Assembly: GCF_009758125.1 (NCBI RefSeq)
Contig: NZ_WRXO01000013.1
Coordinates: 1-64,000 of the forward strand
Reading direction: 5' to 3'
Source of the DNA: Chitinophaga oryziterrae
GTDB taxonomy: Bacteria; Bacteroidota; Bacteroidia; Chitinophagales; Chitinophagaceae
Length of the DNA stretch: 64,000 bases
The stretch's first letter is position 1. Each line of letters starts with the position of its first letter. The position numbers were made by a program, and so were the translations under genes. The notes beneath the pieces were generated by a model. That model was not told where the DNA came from. It searched no databases and saw only the letters and a program-made list of their open reading frames with translations. Below, piece after piece: positions 43,461 to 52,600 of the stretch.

Positions 43461-43703
43461 TGTGTTGATTTTAATTGACACAAAATAAATCTGCCCGGGT
43501 GACAACCCTATGTCAGTAGTATTGTCGGATTTTTCCGTCAAATCGAAAATAGCGGTTGTCCATTTTAAACGTGATTTTGTGCGTTTGGGCAGCGCCAAGA
43601 ATAATTACATTCTTCATGATTGAATTATTTATTCAATTCCGGTTGCGGCGGTCCATAGAAATTAGAAGCCATAGGAAGATGTATCACCGCTAGTATGACC
43701 TGC

Positions 43704-44687
43704 TTACCTGCCTTGCAGGTCTGCCATGCTTGCGGGATAGCGTTCTCCCTGAAGGCTGATGTTGTCCAAAACCTTATTGATATTGGCTAAATCATCATCG
43801 TTTAAGGTGATGTTTGCACCACCTGTATTTTCTTTTAGGCGAGTCATTTTTGTAGTTCCCGGAATCGGTGCAATCCATGGCTTTTGCGCCAGCAGCCATG
43901 CCAATGCAATCTGCGCTGGCGTTGCGTTATGTTCTCCCGCAATCTTTGTTACAAGGTCAACAATGGTTTGATTCGCTTCGCGGTTTTCTTTGGTAAAGCG
44001 AGGAAGGATATTTCTGGAATCGGTCTTGTCAAATTCAGTGTCCGCATTCATCTTACCCGTCAAAAATCCTTTGCCCAACGGGCTAAACGGAACGAAGCCA
44101 ATGCCCAATTCTTCAAGCAATGGAATAATTTCATTTTCAGGTTCGCGCCAGAACATGGAGTACTCGCTTTGCAGGGCTGCCACTGGTTGTACGGCATGCG
44201 CTCTGCGTATACTTTGCACGCCGGCTTCACTCATACCGAAGTGTTTTACTTTGCCTTCGGCAATCAAATCTTTTACGGTTCCGGCAACGTCTTCAATAGG
44301 TACATTCGGGTCCACGCGGTGTTGATAAAACAAGTCGATATAATCGGTTTGCAGATACCGGAGGGAGTTTTCCGCCACCTGCCTGATGCGTTCCGGTCGA
44401 CTATCCAAACCATCTGTATTCTTGCCGTTTTTAAAGCCAAACTTGGTAGCGATGATTACTTTATCACGTACATCGTGCAATCCTTTTCCTACCAACTGTT
44501 CATTAGCGCCTTGTCCATATGCTTCTGCGGTATCAAAGAAAGTAATGCCCGATTCATAAGCTTTTTGAATGAGTGCAATGGCATCGTTTTCATTTGTTGC
44601 CGGACCATAACCATGGCTTAATCCCATGCAGCCGAAACCAAGTTCGGACACTTCTAATCCTGAGGTTCCTAATTGTCGTGTTTTCAT
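43704..44687 (-). CDS. Aldo/keto reductase (YajO/Tas-like)
   Basis: 327 aa. AKR tetrad: D52 and Y57 in FFDTAEAYGQG, K82 in ATKFGF, H123 in YQHRVDP. The C-terminal NADP-binding region reads PIPGTTKMTRLKENTG. This branch reduces a wide range of aldehydes and is often next to redox or regulatory genes. A different subfamily from the reductase at 4209. Monocistronic. Confidence 0.92.
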   Translation of the reverse strand: MKTRQLGTSGLEVSELGFGCMGLSHGYGPATNENDAIALIQKAYESGITFFDTAEAYGQGANEQLVGKGLHDVRDKVIIATKFGFKNGKNTDGLDSRPERIRQVAENSLRYLQTDYIDLFYQHRVDPNVPIEDVAGTVKDLIAEGKVKHFGMSEAGVQSIRRAHAVQPVAALQSEYSMFWREPENEIIPLLEELGIGFVPFSPLGKGFLTGKMNADTEFDKTDSRNILPRFTKENREANQTIVDLVTKIAGEHNATPAQIALAWLLAQKPWIAPIPGTTKMTRLKENTGGANITLNDDDLANINKVLDNISLQGERYPASMADLQGR

Positions 44688-44967
44688 TTTGTATGTTTAC
44701 TGCTGCAAAATTGCGGAAGAAGGGCGAGTCGCTTTGTATACAGATTACGGGGTTTCCTACCAATATTACTGATTGAGAAAGACCGGTATCAAAAGGGATT
44801 GAATACAGAAATCTTAGTCCATTCGCGGCCTTCGCGAAAAAATTGAAGGATGGCAGAAGGGATACGTTTTCACAATCGATATTTAGATAACATGGTGTTT
44901 GGCAGGTGGATAAAAGAAGGTATGAATAGAGGCTTGCATTAATAATTTGCATATTAGCTAACACATT
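44688..44967. other. Gap with no recognisable feature
   Basis: About 280 bp between the aldo/keto reductase start and the integrase remnant. No feature recognised. Confidence 0.4.
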
Positions 44968-45053
44968 CAGCGACGTTGTCCTGGTGTGTGTCCCAGATCA
45001 TAATAGAAATGAATTTTATCTCTATTCTTGTTTAGCTTTTCTCAGATGTTCAT
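44968..45053 (-). pseudogene. Tyrosine recombinase N-terminal fragment
   Basis: From an ATG at 45053 the frame reads MNI, stop, EKLNKNRDKIHFYYDLGHTP, GQR. This matches the first 30 residues of the recombinase pseudogene at 59331 (MNIGEKLNKKGDKIHFFYDL). A Gly codon has become TGA, and homology ends at about 44970. It is a third trace of the same integrase family in the window. Confidence 0.75.
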
Positions 45054-45084
45054 AAAAGTGTACAGTTACAACAGGACGGGAGAG

Positions 45085-45290
45085 ACAATTCATGCAAATG
45101 GTTGATAACCGCTTTAAAACGCAGGTAAGCGCAAAAGTTCCTTAGAAGAATAACCGGTATACTTTTGAAACCGAAGTTGTATGCAATTTTCCGTAAGCCG
45201 GGAATCAGCGGCAATGGCTTTTACGGGATTGACCTTTCGTTTTCTTACAATTTTGACGATCTCCGCAGCACTACCTTTACATCGTAATCA
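45085..45290 (-). pseudogene. AraC-type HTH fragment
   Basis: On the minus strand a frame reads SAAEIVKIVRKRKVNPVKAI, then AADSRLTENCIQLRFQKYTG and YSSKELLRLPAF before the frame breaks. The next frame continues RFKAVINHLHELSL. The pattern is the second HTH of an AraC-family protein (RLTE..LQRRFQKYTGYSPKEL). Start, sensor half and end are missing. It lies beside the integrase remnant. Confidence 0.5.
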
Positions 45291-45328
45291 TAATAAGACA
45301 TCTAACAATTTTCTTTAAACTTAAAAAA

Positions 45329-45682
45329 ATGGAAATTCTAATACAAATTGAAGAATTAATAATGTTCCTTGGGTGCATTTATTTATTCTCTCGTTTAAAT
45401 ATGAAATGGTGGTGGTTCCCTATACTATTAATGTTGCCTGACCTGGGTATGCTTGGCTATGCCGTTGATCCTGAAGTAGGTGCAGTTTCCTACAATTTAG
45501 TTCACTTCAAGGGTGTAGGTATTGCAATCGGACTTTATGGCCTGGCAAAAGGTAACAGGAACCTGATGCTGGCTGGTATCATATTACTTGCACATGCCTG
45601 TATGGACAGAGCCATAGGTGCGGGATTAAAATATCCGGACAGTTTTTGGCATACAAATTTGGGTTCGAAAGTCTTTTGGTAG
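45329..45682 (+). CDS. DUF4260 membrane protein
   Basis: 117 aa, complete for the family. Four hydrophobic helices with the typical motifs LIQIEELIMFLGCIYLFSRL, WWWFPILLMLPDLGMLGYAV, YNLVHFKGVGIAIGLYGLAK and AHACMDRAIGAGLKYPDSFW. Function unknown. No operon partner. Confidence 0.88.
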   Translation: MEILIQIEELIMFLGCIYLFSRLNMKWWWFPILLMLPDLGMLGYAVDPEVGAVSYNLVHFKGVGIAIGLYGLAKGNRNLMLAGIILLAHACMDRAIGAGLKYPDSFWHTNLGSKVFW

Positions 45683-45897
45683 TAGATACCTGATTCTTGG
45701 TCAATATCAATTAACTCGCTCAGCACAGCGGTTTGAGGCATTAGGAGGAAAGGCGGAATATGGCTTTAAGCTTTCCCCATCGCTTTGGTAAAAATGTTGC
45801 AGCTTCCCGGAGCACGAGTGCCGCCAGTGAGGAAGAGCATCAGCGTGCACAATAAAAAATTAATACCGATTAAAATTTATTGAATCAAATGATTAAA

Positions 45898-45932
45898 CAG
45901 GCAAACACCGCTTTTTAGCGGTGTTTGCCTTC
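45898..45932 (+). terminator. Hairpin, possible terminator
   Basis: GCAAACACCGCT (45901-45912) pairs perfectly with AGCGGTGTTTGC (45917-45928) around TTTT; CTTCTTGG follows. It is about 220 bp after the DUF4260 stop, so it may belong to a lost gene. Confidence 0.6.
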
Positions 45933-45979
45933 TTGGATAAAACACCCGACAATGGTTCTACTCTGTGAAATCCTTAACC

Positions 45980-46100
45980 TTCAAAATGACACTCATAGAA
46001 ATGAAAAAAGCCTTATAAATCATAGATTTATAAGGCTTTAAGTGCCCACTGCCGGTAAGTTTTCGAACCAAATGGATTTGATTATTAATAGGTTGAGCAG
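45980..46100. repeat. Dispersed hairpin/GTGCCC repeat, copy C
   Basis: A hairpin with 15-bp perfect arms (46007-46021 and 46025-46039, starting AAAGCCTTATAAATC) is followed by GTGCCCACTGCCGGTAAG (46042 on), TTTTCGAACCAAATGGATTT and GATTATTAATAGG. Upstream AAAATGACACTCATAGAAAT is a weak match to the leader part of copies D and F. The rest of 45683-46397 shows nothing else. Confidence 0.75.
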
Positions 46101-46397
46101 TTTAGGTACTTAATTCATTAGATTAGTATTTTATTGTATTAATGCTAAATCCGTACCATTCCCAAAACGACCGAACTCGGATAAACTTCGTGCTGTTCCC
46201 TCTTTTACTTCAAAAGAGCAAATGCGCTCTAATACACACTTAAAGCAGACGGCCCCACCATCATTTTTATCACCGTCTTTTACTGTAGTTACCTTTATTA
46301 AGTAAGGTTTTAAGTTACTTATTCTTTATCTGTAATTAGCCCTTTTACGCCAAACTTTTCAGTATAAACTTCCACATAGGATTTACTCTTCTACCAA

Positions 46398-47264
46398 TTA
46401 ACTGTATATGTTTTGCAAAAAATCTTTTAAACTGACCGGACTCCTGCCTAGTAGTTTTTTTACATCACTTTTATTAGTATCGAATTCTCCGTTAGCAATC
46501 GCCCCACAGAACCTTGCAATGTACGCTGCATCATCTTCAGAAGCACCGGTCTGTATAAGCCATGCAATATATGAACTTACCTCCGGTTGGTGATAAGTTA
46601 TTGTTTTTCCGGTAATGTCTGATAGTAGGTCAGCAATCTCCGCGAAGGAGAAAGCGGTTTCTGCAGTGATGAAATATTCTTTGTTTTCATGACCCGGAGT
46701 AGTCAGTACAACAGCTATCGTTTCAGCCATTTCTGTTATTGGCAAAAAGGGAGTTTTACCGTCTCCGGCAGGAATGGCAATGCCATTATTTAATATATCC
46801 CTTCCAGATAATAAGGGAATCATGTCAGCATACATGGTATTATCCATTAAAGTATAAGGAACGGCTGTTTGTTTTAGATAATCAACTGTGTATGCATGAT
46901 ATCGAACCTCTTCACCCATTATACTTTGTTCTAAATTTTTCATGTCAAAGCTTGTATAGATAATATGGCCAACACCAGCTTCCTTGGCTGCATTGATCGC
47001 ATTTTTGTGCTGCTCAAACCTCTTGCCTATATCCGATGAAGAAGATATAAGCACCAGCTTGTCCACGCCCTGGAACGCACTTTTTAAAGACTCAAAATCC
47101 TGATAGTCGCCAAGTTTTATTTGAAGTCCTTTTGATTTTAATTCTGCCGACTTGGCTTCATCTCTTACCAATGCAGTAATATCGTTTGGGGCTATACCCC
47201 TGTTTAATAATGAATTAATGGTGGCTTTACCTAAATTCCCTGTTGCACCGGTTACTAAAATCAT
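46398..47264 (-). CDS. NmrA-like NAD(P)-binding protein (quinone oxidoreductase-like)
   Basis: 288 aa from ATG at 47264; homology starts MILVTGATGNLGKATINSLL, the Rossmann glycine loop. Later motifs: GDYQDFESLKSAFQGVDKLV, YTSFDMKNLE and YTLMDNTMYADMIPLL. The family includes NmrA and QOR2-type reductases. It is divergent from an HxlR regulator with 113 bp between, the usual arrangement for an HxlR-controlled reductase. Confidence 0.9.
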   Translation of the reverse strand: MILVTGATGNLGKATINSLLNRGIAPNDITALVRDEAKSAELKSKGLQIKLGDYQDFESLKSAFQGVDKLVLISSSSDIGKRFEQHKNAINAAKEAGVGHIIYTSFDMKNLEQSIMGEEVRYHAYTVDYLKQTAVPYTLMDNTMYADMIPLLSGRDILNNGIAIPAGDGKTPFLPITEMAETIAVVLTTPGHENKEYFITAETAFSFAEIADLLSDITGKTITYHQPEVSSYIAWLIQTGASEDDAAYIARFCGAIANGEFDTNKSDVKKLLGRSPVSLKDFLQNIYS

Positions 47265-47325
47265 ATTTTTTGTTTTAAGATTAATTACTTTTGTTATGTA
47301 AAGAAACAAATATTGATTTGGAAAA

Positions 47326-47364
47326 GTTACCCTTGCCTTTGGTAACAAGACAAAAAGTGGTAAC
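47326..47364. promoter_or_regulatory. Candidate HxlR operators
   Basis: GTTACC (47326-47331) and GGTAAC (47341-47346) form an inverted repeat with a 9-bp spacer, and a third GGTAAC follows at 47359-47364, 18 bp after the second. They lie between the divergent NmrA-like and HxlR genes, just before the HxlR start. Confidence 0.4.
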
Positions 47365-47377
47365 CTAAAAGTGACTA

Positions 47378-47713
47378 ATGGAAAATAAATTAGACCATGC
47401 TGACTGTCCTGTTACAGCAACGATAGCCCTGTTTGGAGGACGGTGGAAGTTGATAATTTTATATGTGCTTTCCAAAAATACTAGACGTTTTGGCGAAATC
47501 CAGGTTAGGCTACCTTCTATTTCAAAAAAGGTGTTAACCGAACAATTGAGAGAGCTTGAAGCTGATGGCTTAATCAGCAGGAAACAGTACAAGGAGCTTC
47601 CTCCCCGGGTTGAGTATGCGCTCACTGATTTTGGAAAAAGTCTGTGCCCTTTGTTAATTGATATAGCAGCCTGGCAAAGAAAAAATATTGATAATCTAAT
47701 TAAGGTAAGATAA
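47378..47713 (+). CDS. HxlR family transcriptional regulator
   Basis: 111 aa, complete. Family signature near the start: CPVTATIALFGGRWKLIILY, followed by FGEIQVRLPSISKKVLTEQL and RELEADGLISRKQYKELPPR of the winged helix. It likely senses electrophiles or oxidants through its N-terminal Cys and controls the divergent NmrA-like gene. Confidence 0.92.
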   Translation: MENKLDHADCPVTATIALFGGRWKLIILYVLSKNTRRFGEIQVRLPSISKKVLTEQLRELEADGLISRKQYKELPPRVEYALTDFGKSLCPLLIDIAAWQRKNIDNLIKVR

Positions 47714-48125
47714 AGCTTTCCGATTGAAGGCGTAACCAAAACTCCTAATCAACGTGATTGTGACGTAGTATTTGGGATAGATAAGGATAATGCTCCCTAT
47801 GTAAACTTGTTACTCAAGTACATCAACATTACCTGGGATTAAGTAAAAGATATTTCGCTCACAAGCAATCTCATTTAAAAGCACATTCGTCAATATGAAG
47901 CTACTGTAGAGAAGGCAATTTTTTCAACCGTCACCCTTCATCGAAACGCTTAAAATATGCAACCCTCTCATCCATGAGTCTGGAATCTATACTAAGAAAG
48001 GCGAGACCGATTTATTTTTCGCTGTGTAAGCTACGATAGCATTCTTCTTTCCGTCTACTAGTTTAATTCCCGTTATTTTATCAACTATGGTCTCTAATAC
48101 CATAACACGTTGAATTATTTTTTTA
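47714..48125. other. Gap with short unidentified coding traces
   Basis: On the + strand about 40 codons around 47720-47842 are open (CDVVFGIDKDNAPYVNLLLK, then YINITWD and stop). On the minus strand 38 codons start with an ATG near 48102 (MVLETIVDKITGIKLVDGKK) and end in a stop. Neither was recognised and both look like ends of lost genes. Confidence 0.3.
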
Positions 48126-48326
48126 TTATTCTTCTAAATTTAAGTTTAGAAAATAAGGCGTTTGTTCAGGTTTAGGTAGATGACTGATTGATTTGAACTG
48201 ATCTTTAGGTCTATGCCGTTTATAGGTTTTTCTAACCTGATCGGTAGTTGTGTGGCCCATTAAATATGCAACTGTTGCTTCGTCAACATTTTCATCTTGC
48301 AACAATACTGAGAAACTTAAACACAC
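48126..48326 (-). pseudogene. Tyrosine recombinase C-terminal fragment
   Basis: 66 codons matching only the end of the integrase family: LSFSVLLQDENVDEATVAYL, then MGHTTTDQVRKTYKRHRPKD. Box III His and the catalytic Tyr (KTYKRH) are kept here, but the box I Arg, the HxxR motif and the whole N-terminus are gone. It meets the VOC fragment, in the opposite orientation, at about 48325-48335. Confidence 0.85.
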
Positions 48327-48660
48327 CAGATTATGAAGCTACTACACAATGGTACATTGAAAAGCTAGGTTTCAGGTTGGTCGAAAAATGAGTATCGGGT
48401 GATCTTTTAATGGCTTATGTTGCACCTGCCAATGATGACGATTTCTGGTTAGAAATTATTCAAGGGCCGGTGGTAAATCCACATCAAGATCCAACGCTGC
48501 CAATCGTTTCTGGATATCATCATTTTAGCTTAACAGTGGAAAGCGTCGATGAGACGATTGAGCAACTTCGTGGAAGAGGTATTACTATCACCAGGAAGCC
48601 ATTTGATTTGCCAGTTATTGGCAAGCGTATAGGATTCATAGCTGACCTGCACGCTCAATG
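48327..48660 (+). pseudogene. VOC family fragment with internal stop
   Basis: The frame reads PDYEATTQWYIEKLGFRLVE, K, TGA, VSGDLLMAYVAPANDDDFWL, and on to IGKRIGFIADLHAQ and stop. The TGA stands where a Trp would fit (EKW). Both ends are cut: the 5' end abuts the integrase C-terminal fragment and the 3' end runs into the integrase upstream region at about 48650-48653. An ATG at 48410 could still start an 83-codon frame but that lacks half of the VOC module. Confidence 0.8.
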
Positions 48661-48920
48661 AATGTGCCATGCCAATAAAAAAAGTACCTGCAGGAGTAAC
48701 GTCTAAGAGCAAACGGGAATTCCTGTGAAAAGGAGAGGAAAATAAACTTGAAAATAATTTGCCTGTAACTCTTGTCAGTACTGACATTACGTCTTTAAAG
48801 TAACTGCCAGAACCGGCTGTCATTTCAACTGTCAAACTGAATGTCAAATTGGGTGTTTGGGGCTGAATTCCCCTTGCGAAGATGTCTGTAAAACCGACTG
48901 TCATTGCGCCTGTCATTTAA
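48653..48920. repeat. Integrase upstream region, copy D, with TGTCA repeats
   Basis: From GCTCAATGAATGTGCC on, this stretch is clearly related to 59367-59690: the order of unique blocks (GCCATGCCAATAAAAAAAG; CTCTTGTCAGTACTGACAT) is the same. It carries two groups of TGTCA repeats spaced 11-12 bp, at about 48818-48852 and 48899-48928. The core TGTCA is kept while neighbouring bases differ from the copy at 59 kb. Confidence 0.7.
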
Positions 48921-48939
48921 CTGTCAATAATAGTGGTAG

Positions 48940-49062
48940 AAAGGGTTAAAAAGCGTGATTTTATGACATTCGGAGAAATACCCCCCTTTAAATTAATGAC
49001 TTACAGGGTTGTATTGTGCCCAGTAGTGGTAAGTTTCGAACCAATTAGTATTGATTATAAAG
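48940..49062. repeat. Dispersed hairpin/GTGCCC repeat, copy D
   Basis: AAAAAGCGTGATTTTATGAC and ATTCGGAGAAATA are followed by a degenerate hairpin (TGACTTACAGGGTTGTA is intact, the left arm is mutated). Then come GTGCCCAGTAGTGGTAAG (49016 on), TTTCGAACCAATTAGTATTG and ATTATAAAG. It is the same order as copy F and lies on the upstream side of an integrase remnant, as F does. Confidence 0.8.
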
Positions 49063-49140
49063 ATGTTAAGTGGAATTATACGATGCGGCCATTGAGAAAA
49101 TATAAAAGTTATCGTATCTTTAAGAACATAATAATATATA

Positions 49141-49611
49141 ATGCTGGCTAAACAATGGACTATTATCCTGGTATCGACTTTTTTCATACCATCATTTTCA
49201 CTGATAGCATGCAGGTCTGCTTCCTGGCCTCTTTCAAAAGACGAAATTAAATTATGTAAAACCCTTTCCGAGAAATACAGGTGCAAAGTTAGCATGGAAC
49301 ATGATAAAAAAGCTATTGTAGAGAAAAATTCAAATGGTGAATTTTTGATTCAATTTGAGGATAAGGGGTTTGATTTATGTGCTAAAGACACTTCTTATCT
49401 GAAAAAAATTGCCACAGAAGTTACTACTCAAATAATTCCGGTTTTGTCTTATAAATCTAGTTATAAAATAGTGAATATTATTTTCTTTAAAATCAAGATC
49501 ACTGGCAAAGATTCAGATAGTACTGTCTGTGAAAAACAATTGGATGTCAATATTAAGCACCCTGACCAGGTAACTATTTCTTACTATAAAAAAGACAATC
49601 CCCTGGAATAA
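49141..49611 (+). CDS. Lipoprotein, function unknown
   Basis: 156 aa. A lipoprotein signal (FFIPSFSLIAC, Cys at 24) is followed by a mixed, Lys-rich domain with four more Cys (YRCKVSMEHDKK, GFDLCAKDTS, DSTVCEKQL). No family recognised. It converges with the RHS protein gene and shares a terminator with it. An immunity or accessory role for the RHS effector domain is possible but rests on position only, and immunity genes are usually on the same strand. Confidence 0.6.
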   Translation: MLAKQWTIILVSTFFIPSFSLIACRSASWPLSKDEIKLCKTLSEKYRCKVSMEHDKKAIVEKNSNGEFLIQFEDKGFDLCAKDTSYLKKIATEVTTQIIPVLSYKSSYKIVNIIFFKIKITGKDSDSTVCEKQLDVNIKHPDQVTISYYKKDNPLE

Positions 49612-49617
49612 AATATT

Positions 49618-49662
49618 ATAAAGTAACAGGGTTGGCCAGCTGTGACCAACCCTGTTATTTTA
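49618..49662. terminator. Bidirectional terminator between convergent genes
   Basis: TAACAGGGTTGG (49624-49635) pairs with CCAACCCTGTTA (49646-49657), followed by TTTTAC on the + side and with A/T-rich sequence on the other. Confidence 0.8.
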
Positions 49663-52600
49663 CCTCCTGTAATAAATAATCCTATTACCTTCTACCCTAA
49701 CGTCAAAATCATTAAGCATAACCGTGTTCGTAACTAATTCTTTAAGATCTCTCATGAGTTTTGAGTTGACTGTAGTTCCATGATAGCTGCGCCAATCAGC
49801 CTTTGGATCATATACTCTCAACTCTGTATCTACTCCTTTTATTGGTTTATAAGGTGAAACCCAGTCACTAAGATTATGTACCTGAATAGAACGCCCTGCA
49901 AAATACCGGTTATCCTGCTCAAACTCATCTGCCTCATCAGCTGACAGATACAGGATAGTACGTACTGTATGCCCTTTATTACTACCCCATGCCATTTCAG
50001 AAAGATAAGAGGCAATACCCGCAGCAAATGCAGCACCTTCACTATGACCTATCAAATTAAATCCTTCATCTTCACTTGTCATCTGACCAAGCCACTCGTG
50101 ATAATGCTCCTCAGCATATTTTCTTCCTATTGAAAATCTATCCCCTCCGCTTTGATCAAATCCGAACATAGAAGATCCATCTACAAATGCATTATGATCA
50201 TCATTAAATAACCTGTTTGTTGCCTTTATAAATCTCTCTCCAAAATACTCCCAGTAAGATCGGCCTGCTTCATTGGGACCAAAAACGCCCCCGAACGATA
50301 ATCTGCTCCAATGTCCATTAACAAAAATCACCAGTTTACCGTCAGGATCGATTGCATTAACAGGGTTATTAAGTGCATAGGAATATGGGCTGGATTCTTC
50401 ATACTTACTCGTAAGCGGATCTATAGTATGCCATCTACCTATTTGAGGATCATACATTCTTGCGCCGTAATCATACCAGCTTAAACTGCTGCCATCCTTA
50501 AACTCTTTGGCCTGTGATTCCTTCCCATTATACTTAAGTCGGTTTTCCGGATAGTTCATTCCTTTTAATGCATTAGATGAAATGCCTGCCATTGTTAATC
50601 CAAAAGGATAATAGTGAGTATCCTCTAACAAACGTCCACTATTAACAGCCACTGTCAGATTATCAAAATATACATCCTGCGATGTTTCATTACTGGTGTA
50701 AACATAAAGAAATCCGCTCTTCTCCATCACCATCTTCTGTACTTCCAGATTTTGCAGCTCATCAGGGGTAGCCTTAACTGGTCTCACTCCACTATTATTT
50801 TCAACCATTTTGAACTGATCGTCAAACAATGCAAAGTTGAGATATGATTTAAGTCTATCAGGATTATTATCAGAAGAATTCCGTTCCTTTAAGGTCTGAT
50901 AATCATTATTATTGAAACCCACATTTGATGGAGTTATATTATTTGATGCTGCATGATTGTTTCCCGCAGGCAGATTATTTCCTAACGCATTAACAAGAGC
51001 CTGTATCATATCCTCTGTCAACGATTTAGACTTATTATCAGCAGGTGCATTAGATTTATAAAAAGCGTTGGCCCGTATGCTTATTGTATCTCCCGCCATC
51101 ACACGCAGAATTAATGAAGGTCCTATCTTTCTTCCATCTGACTTTGCATTCAGTTTAGCTACATACGTATTTTGGCTTGTCTCATTATCTTCCGGATAAC
51201 CTTCAGGCTTCACAACACGGGTTTCATCAATATTACTGAATAATGCAACCTCTTTGGCAGCAGACGCAGTCTCCATAGAAGCCACGTACAAACTCGAATC
51301 TAGCTGGTCTCCCAATACTACCCTTACGTTTCCAAGATGATCCTTTTCAAAATATTCATACACATATGTAACTGGGTTTCCTGTTTTGTAAACGGGCCGG
51401 ATTCGTCCATCATCATGAGCTAAAAGCTCAAGGCTGTCCTGATTATATACAAAGTTGCCTGCATACGCTGTCGCAATTGTTTTTACAGGGGAAACTGTGC
51501 TGTCTACTACCGTTTTTTTCAACTTATTACCTTTCGCATCGTACAGGAAGGACACAGTTCCCTTATCCTTAAAATAAACAGTAGTGGGCAGGTTCAGATA
51601 ATTATAATTTATATTAGTGATACCCTTGTTCTTATCTATTTTAAGGTTACCATTACCATCATATGAATAATCGTCACCAGATGCATTACCATTTATAAAA
51701 TCTCCCAATTTTGCGGCAGTAGTGTTACTTGTATCAGATACGGCAGCAAGCTTATTACTACCATTCGGCTTATAGGTATATGTTAACTGGTCAATGATCC
51801 GCGCAGTAGTTCCAACCATTCCTTTTTGATTCATAGTAAGAATATTACCATTTGCATCATAGGTAGTATTATTAACGGAGAAGTCCATCACATCTCTGGT
51901 CCAATTGGCACCACTGGTATTTTGCTGGGTGAAATCAGCCACTGTAAACCGGTTAAGCGAGTCATAATTATAGCCATAAGCCCGGGTAATACCATCAGAC
52001 TTACTTCTCCATTTTACTCCGGCGATATTACCATTGTACTGATTATTGATAAATCCATAGTCATAAGACAATTCTTCTCCAAAAAAGTTACTTGTACTTC
52101 CGGCAATACCATTCGCGTAAATTTTATTTATGCTCTTCAGCCATCCCCGGATATTGTAACTATACGTAAGAGAATCAAGTTGTCCTCCGTTTGTATCTAC
52201 TCCAAGTCGTTTTTGTTTTATACGTCCCAATTCATCATAGGAATAGGTAACAACCGTTTTCTCTCCCGAAACATCGTCATTGATCCTTTTCCTGATTGCG
52301 GTTAGTCTGCCTCCATGATCATAAGTCATGCTGTTCCATAAACTAGTCTGCTGGGTAGGACTTGCCGGATTCTGATTACGGAGATAAGTGCTTATTATTT
52401 TCCCTTTATAACTGTATAGTGTGGTTAAAACATTCTTTCCACCTAATCCGTTATCACTTATAATCTGTATCTCTCTTCCTTTATCATTGTAATATATTGT
52501 TGTTGTGAGCCATTGATCAGTCCCCAGTACACGAACTTTTGTACCCGTTAAAAGGCTATTAGTCATCATACTGTATGAAGCTGGCATAGCTTCCGGGAAT

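Noticed and set aside
49141..49611. Immunity protein for the RHS effector as a firm call
   Set aside because: It is on the opposite strand and has no recognised immunity fold; only proximity supports the idea.
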